NCBI GenBank assembly: GCA_030610945.1 | Contig: JAUWQV010000001.1 | Coordinates: forward strand, 228,318 to 292,317 | DNA: 64,000 bases | Reading direction: 5' to 3' | From: Methanocellales archaeon | GTDB taxonomy: Archaea; Halobacteriota; UBA148; JAUWXC01 | In this document: positions 61,172-64,000 of the stretch, in pieces | Position numbering within the stretch: position 1 is the stretch's first letter | Layout of the letters: the number at the start of each line of letters is the position of its first letter | Notes under the pieces: generated by a model | Database searches by the model: none | Told to the model about the DNA's origin: nothing | What the model saw: only the letters and a program-made list of their open reading frames with translations | Program-made: the position numbers and the translations under genes

Positions 61172-61582
61172 TCACCTCGCTTTTAATATCTCAGAAGAAA
61201 GTTTGTCCACTACTTTCTTTACATCATCTGAATCAACAGATAGGTCATAGTTCTTTTTCACTCCCATCTCAGTAACTACTCCACAGATATCCACGCCAAA
61301 TCCTGTATGCTCCAAAACTTTTTTAGAGCACTGGACTGGACATCCATCAATTGCAACGATCTTCTTAGCAATTTTTGTCAATTCAATTAAATGGCTTACG
61401 TGTCCGCCAATACCTGCAAGGCAATATATTTTACCATGCCCCATCTTGGTCAGCTCTACTGCTGCTTGGTTTGCAATCTGCCCTACATTCGACCCGCCAG
61501 CGCAAGAGAATACCAGAGTCTCTACAGGGGTACAAAGGCATTTACTCTTCTCACTCTTTTCCACAGAACCACCCCCCCTCAC
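61172..61582 (-). CDS. DGC-domain putative zinc-binding protein
   Basis: 136 residues (GTG 61582; GTG 61564 after GGGGGTGG is also possible). FSCAGGSNVGQIANQAAVEL, CLAGIGGHVSHL and VAIDGCPVQCSKKVLEHTGF give the conserved Asp-Gly-Cys signature and four or more cysteines of the DGC family. Such proteins bind zinc in vitro-type annotations and co-occur with thioredoxins and ArsP permeases; activity unknown. Overlaps the Usp gene by four bases. Confidence 0.82.
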   Translation of the reverse strand: MRGGGSVEKSEKSKCLCTPVETLVFSCAGGSNVGQIANQAAVELTKMGHGKIYCLAGIGGHVSHLIELTKIAKKIVAIDGCPVQCSKKVLEHTGFGVDICGVVTEMGVKKNYDLSVDSDDVKKVVDKLSSEILKAR

Positions 61583-61989
61583 TCTACTTTCGGCACCAAC
61601 ACAACTGGGCGCGTGGACGTTCGCACAACCCTGTCAGCGACGCTTCCGAGCAGTGCGCGAGGCAGGCCAGTCGCGCCATGTGTGCCCATCACAATTAGTT
61701 CCACATCGCCTTCATTCGCGACTTTAAGGATTTCCTCATGTGGCTTGCCCTCAACGATTTTTGTGGTAGTTTTCACACCACTCTCTGCAATCTTCTTCTT
61801 GGCATTTTCTACGAACCCTTCCGCAATCTTTTTGAGCGTTTCATGTGCGCTTGGCCCCAATCTCTCTTTATCATCGATTACATGCAGTACGACGACCTCG
61901 CAGTTCTTCGCCTTGGCTAAATCAACTGCCACCTCTAATGCACACTCTGCTATATCTGACCCATCTGTTGGAAACAATATTTTGTTCAT
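61579..61989 (-). CDS. Universal stress protein 3
   Basis: 136 residues: KILFPTDGSDIAECALEVAV and GTHGATGLPRALLGSVADRV (ATP loop). Follows the permease gene by 17 bases. Together with the Usp at 59.3-59.7 kb this makes two such genes, each next to a membrane transporter, in one string. Confidence 0.92.
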   Translation of the reverse strand: MNKILFPTDGSDIAECALEVAVDLAKAKNCEVVVLHVIDDKERLGPSAHETLKKIAEGFVENAKKKIAESGVKTTTKIVEGKPHEEILKVANEGDVELIVMGTHGATGLPRALLGSVADRVVRTSTRPVVLVPKVE

Positions 61990-62006
61990 TCAATATCTAC
62001 CTCCTT

Positions 62007-63089
62007 TCATGCTCCAATTATATGTCCAAACAACATTCCGGATACTATCGCCATTATTACTACCAGCGACACGTACACAAACGTCTTCTTTGCGCCCATG
62101 ACGCGCCCAATGACGATCATGTTTGGCAGGCTCAGTGCAGGACCTGCCAATAGCAACGTCAGTGCAGGGCCGCGTCCCATGCCCGATTTAAGGAGCATGC
62201 CGACTATGGGTACCTCTGTCAAGGTTGCAATGTACATGAGCGCCCCCGAAACGGATGCAATGGCGTTCGATGCTAGTGAGTTGCCGCCAAGATATGTTTG
62301 GATTACCCAGATCGGAATTAACTCTATCACAACTCCAGCGATGAACACACCCACCAGCAGAACAGGAACAATTACCTTAACGAGGAACCATGTTTCATGC
62401 ATCCACTCCTTCTGCTCGTCTTTCGTGAGCCATTTAGAGGACAGGGCAGCGGTAAGGGCGATGAGCGGTATTAGAATCGGCAACTTGATGCCCCATGCTA
62501 ATTTGGATGGCCCGATTACCAAGATTGCAATCATCAATATGAAAATCGCTGGCAGCGCATAATTGGGGCATTCCTCTCCCTCCACCTCTACAGACTGCAC
62601 GCTTTGGAACGTCTCGGTCTCATCCGATTCATCGGGCCTTGCACCTCTCTCAAATATGAACACCATCCCAAGACCAATGATGACTGACAGTAGCATTGCC
62701 GCTACAGCTCTTGCGAGCCCAATATCATAGCCGAGCGCCTGCGCGGTGTAGATGATGGCGAGTATGTTAATTGCAGGGGCAGAATATAGGAATGCTGTTG
62801 CAGGTCCTATTCCAGCGCCCCTCCTGTAGATTCCAGCGAATAGTGGAAGAACGGTGCAGCTACACACTGCTAGGAGACATCCACTGGTGGCGGCGATCGT
62901 GTACGATACATATCTTTTAGCGTCTCTGCCCAGGTATTTTAACAGCGACTCCTTTGATAGCAGGGATGCGATGGCGCCTGCCAGGAAGAACGCTGGCACT
63001 AAGCATGTTATTACGTGAAGCGCGAGGTATTCCTTCAGCGCGTCAACTCCGACCAATATTAGATGAGTGAGATCTACCACATTAACCAT
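62007..63089 (-). CDS. ArsP/DUF318-type permease
   Basis: 360 residues, about eight helices with a cytoplasmic loop (about 148-170). SGCLLAVCSCTVLPLFAGIY (Cys-rich CSCT), GAGIGPATAFLYSAPAINIL and SGMGRGPALTLLLAGPALSL are the family's paired motifs. Relatives export methylated or trivalent organoarsenicals (ArsP) or other soft-metal species; the substrate here is not certain. A 20-base palindrome overlaps its start. Confidence 0.85.
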   Translation of the reverse strand: MVNVVDLTHLILVGVDALKEYLALHVITCLVPAFFLAGAIASLLSKESLLKYLGRDAKRYVSYTIAATSGCLLAVCSCTVLPLFAGIYRRGAGIGPATAFLYSAPAINILAIIYTAQALGYDIGLARAVAAMLLSVIIGLGMVFIFERGARPDESDETETFQSVQSVEVEGEECPNYALPAIFILMIAILVIGPSKLAWGIKLPILIPLIALTAALSSKWLTKDEQKEWMHETWFLVKVIVPVLLVGVFIAGVVIELIPIWVIQTYLGGNSLASNAIASVSGALMYIATLTEVPIVGMLLKSGMGRGPALTLLLAGPALSLPNMIVIGRVMGAKKTFVYVSLVVIMAIVSGMLFGHIIGA

Positions 63090-63107
63090 TTCAAATTATA
63101 TTGAAAT
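63088..63107 (-). promoter_or_regulatory. Palindrome at the permease start, candidate ArsR operator
   Basis: ATTTCAA-ATTATA-TTGAAAT, perfect 7-base arms. It abuts the ATG at 63089 and lies between a TTTAAGTTAA element and the start, where a repressor would block transcription. TCAA...TTGA arms are typical of ArsR/SmtB operators. The regulator gene arsR ends the same gene string. Confidence 0.5.
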
Positions 63108-63147
63108 AGATTAACTTAAACGTTATGCCTTAATTCTTGAAACCGCT

Positions 63148-63387
63148 TCAGAACACCAATTCGACATCTGCTATTTTCACGCCATCTATTTGCTCGATTT
63201 TACTCTTAACTGCGCCAACCAATTGATTTGCCAAGGGGCAGAATGGCGTTGTCAGCGTCATCTTGACCTTTACAACATCCCCTTCGATTGCTATATCCTT
63301 GATCAGATTCATGTCCACCAGGCTTACGCCGACATGCGGGTCGATGACATCTTTCAATGCCTCTTTAACTTCTTGTTCTGTTACCAT
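63148..63387 (-). CDS. MIP18/DUF59 (SufT/PaaD-like) Fe-S assembly protein
   Basis: 79 residues: EVKEALKDVIDPHVGVSLVD, VKVKMTLTTPFCPLANQLVG (conserved TxxxCP) and GVKIADVELVF are the family core. These proteins help mature Fe-S proteins. ATG 63387 follows CAGGAG; a TATA-like TATTTTATAATG lies about 70 bases upstream. Separated from the permease gene by 58 bases. Confidence 0.9.
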   Translation of the reverse strand: MVTEQEVKEALKDVIDPHVGVSLVDMNLIKDIAIEGDVVKVKMTLTTPFCPLANQLVGAVKSKIEQIDGVKIADVELVF

Positions 63388-63572
63388 TTTTTAAACTCCT
63401 GTCTTTAGACTGTGCTTATCGTTCATTTTTCAACGTCTATGCGCATCAATAAACGGCAACATTATAAAATACTTTTTGATAGTAGATAGTATACAGACTA
63501 TTTAACTCAGAACATTCTGAAAAACCTCTTGGCAGAGGACAATATCGAAAAAGACTTATATCGGCATCAATT

Positions 63573-63602
63573 ATAGTACTTACAGTAATAGTACTTACAG
63601 TA
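63573..63602 (+). repeat. Two tandem 15-bp repeats before the cytochrome gene
   Basis: ATAGTACTTACAGTA occurs twice without a gap (63573-63587, 63588-63602), ending 14 bases before the ATG. Each unit contains the dyad TACT-TAC-AGTA. A TATA-like CTTATATC lies at 63555-63562, so the repeats cover the expected start-site region and 5' leader, a plausible operator. Confidence 0.55.
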
Positions 63603-63616
63603 CATAGGGGTCTAAG

Positions 63617-64000
63617 ATGGCATCAAGAAAATCTGCTATATTTGTTGTGATGGCAGTCATCATTATTGCATGTGCCTGTGGGTGTGTTGAGCTTGGCGAG
63701 AAAGCTCCTGTGCCGGAGGCAAGTCCTGCACTTGGCACACCATTCACAAGCGAACAGTGCGGGTTCTGTCATGCTGGGGCATATGCAACACTCAGTGCTT
63801 CGGTCGGGGAGCACAACAAATTGAATTGCAGTTACTGTCACTACAAGCACCCATACTTGCCACCCTGCCAGGAGTGCCACGGCGACTATCATGGCTCTGA
63901 ACTTACTAACTGCTCAATGTGCCATGTAGATGCCCATGCCATAGAGACCATCAACCTGGAAGCCATAACATCTGAGGCTTGTGGAAAGTGTCATGCTGAT
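63617..64000 (+). CDS. Multihaem c-type cytochrome, 3'-truncated
   Basis: 128 codons visible, open to the window end. Signal sequence with AVIIIACACGCVELG (possibly a lipobox-like Cys), then five CxxCH haem sites in 80 residues: CGFCH 48-52, CSYCH 71-75, CQECH 84-88, CSMCH 99-103, CGKCH 122-126, with additional His for axial ligation. Close packing suggests an extracytoplasmic electron-transfer chain. It needs the CcmE/CcmF machinery encoded at the other end of the window. Start ATG 63617; more haems are expected beyond 64000. Confidence 0.92.
   Translation, partial: MASRKSAIFVVMAVIIIACACGCVELGEKAPVPEASPALGTPFTSEQCGFCHAGAYATLSASVGEHNKLNCSYCHYKHPYLPPCQECHGDYHGSELTNCSMCHVDAHAIETINLEAITSEACGKCHAD

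Noticed and set aside
1..64000. CRISPR arrays, rRNA, tRNA genes and insertion sequences
   Set aside because: I read the intergenic spacers for regularly spaced repeats, tRNA T-loop motifs with a paired acceptor stem, and transposase genes with inverted ends; none could be supported.

Overview
The window is euryarchaeal chromosome. Domain-level markers are both subunits of DNA polymerase D, Orc1/Cdc6, Sec61-beta, archaeal GlyRS, ribosomal protein eS17 and a Hef-type helicase and nuclease. Formylmethanofuran:H4MPT formyltransferase and the F420 genes cofC/G/H point to a methanogen or methane/alkane-oxidising lineage. An Rnf complex, cytochrome c maturation genes (ccmE, a split ccmF) and a multihaem cytochrome c at the right edge favour a cytochrome-containing, Methanosarcinales-like lineage, possibly ANME-type. 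That placement is inference: no mcr, rRNA or tRNA gene lies in the window.

Layout. 1-3.2 kb: cytochrome c maturation, with CcmF made as two polypeptides from divergent genes. 3.2-5.5 kb: purL. 5.5-7.5 kb: AT-rich stretch with one glycosyltransferase and several gene remnants. 7.5-10.2 kb: F420 genes cofH-cofG / cofC. 10.2-14.6 kb: a sugar-glycerate compatible-solute cluster (two GT81-like transferases, MOFRL glycerate kinase, HAD phosphatase). 14.7-19.5 kb: thiDN, two AT-rich accessory genes, rps17e-dapA-dapB, fxsA. 19.6-22.1 kb: an HhH-GPD-like protein with a Cys-rich tail next to a DNA amino-methyltransferase, a possible restriction or defence pair. 22.3-26.4 kb: ferredoxin-asd, HAD, PfkB kinase and ftr. 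26.5-32.6 kb: roadblock protein, Sec61-beta, amidohydrolase, Usp, CBS protein, glyS, CTP-transferase-like membrane protein. 32.6-42.7 kb: DNA replication and repair: a Hef reading frame divided by one in-frame TAG, an origin with three ORB-like elements, cdc6, signal peptidase, polD small and large subunits. 42.8-51.6 kb: molybdenum/tungsten cofactor island (fdhD, mobA, modE, wtpCBA, mobB, moeA, moaB, moaC, moaE, moaA). 51.7-57.6 kb: apbE facing rnfCDGEAB. 57.8-63.4 kb: a mostly overlapping metalloid/thiol gene string (MIP18 protein, ArsP-type permease, Usp, DGC protein, CxxC thioredoxin, small SCCG zinc protein, ACR3, Usp, anchored thioredoxin, CcdA, ArsR). 63.6 kb to the end: start of a multihaem c-type cytochrome.

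How it fits together. The Mo/W island supplies the pterin cofactor of enzymes such as formylmethanofuran dehydrogenase, whose product is the substrate of Ftr. ApbE probably flavinylates RnfG. CcdA and thioredoxins may serve both haem ligation (Ccm) and thiol-dependent metalloid handling. A perfect 24-bp ModE-like palindrome, directly followed by a hairpin-embedded 7-codon leader ORF, precedes wtpA; this is the best-supported regulatory novelty. Other leads are the HhH-GPD/methyltransferase pair, the thiol/metalloid gene string, the amber-split Hef and the ORB layout, including a solitary ORB near 10.2 kb.
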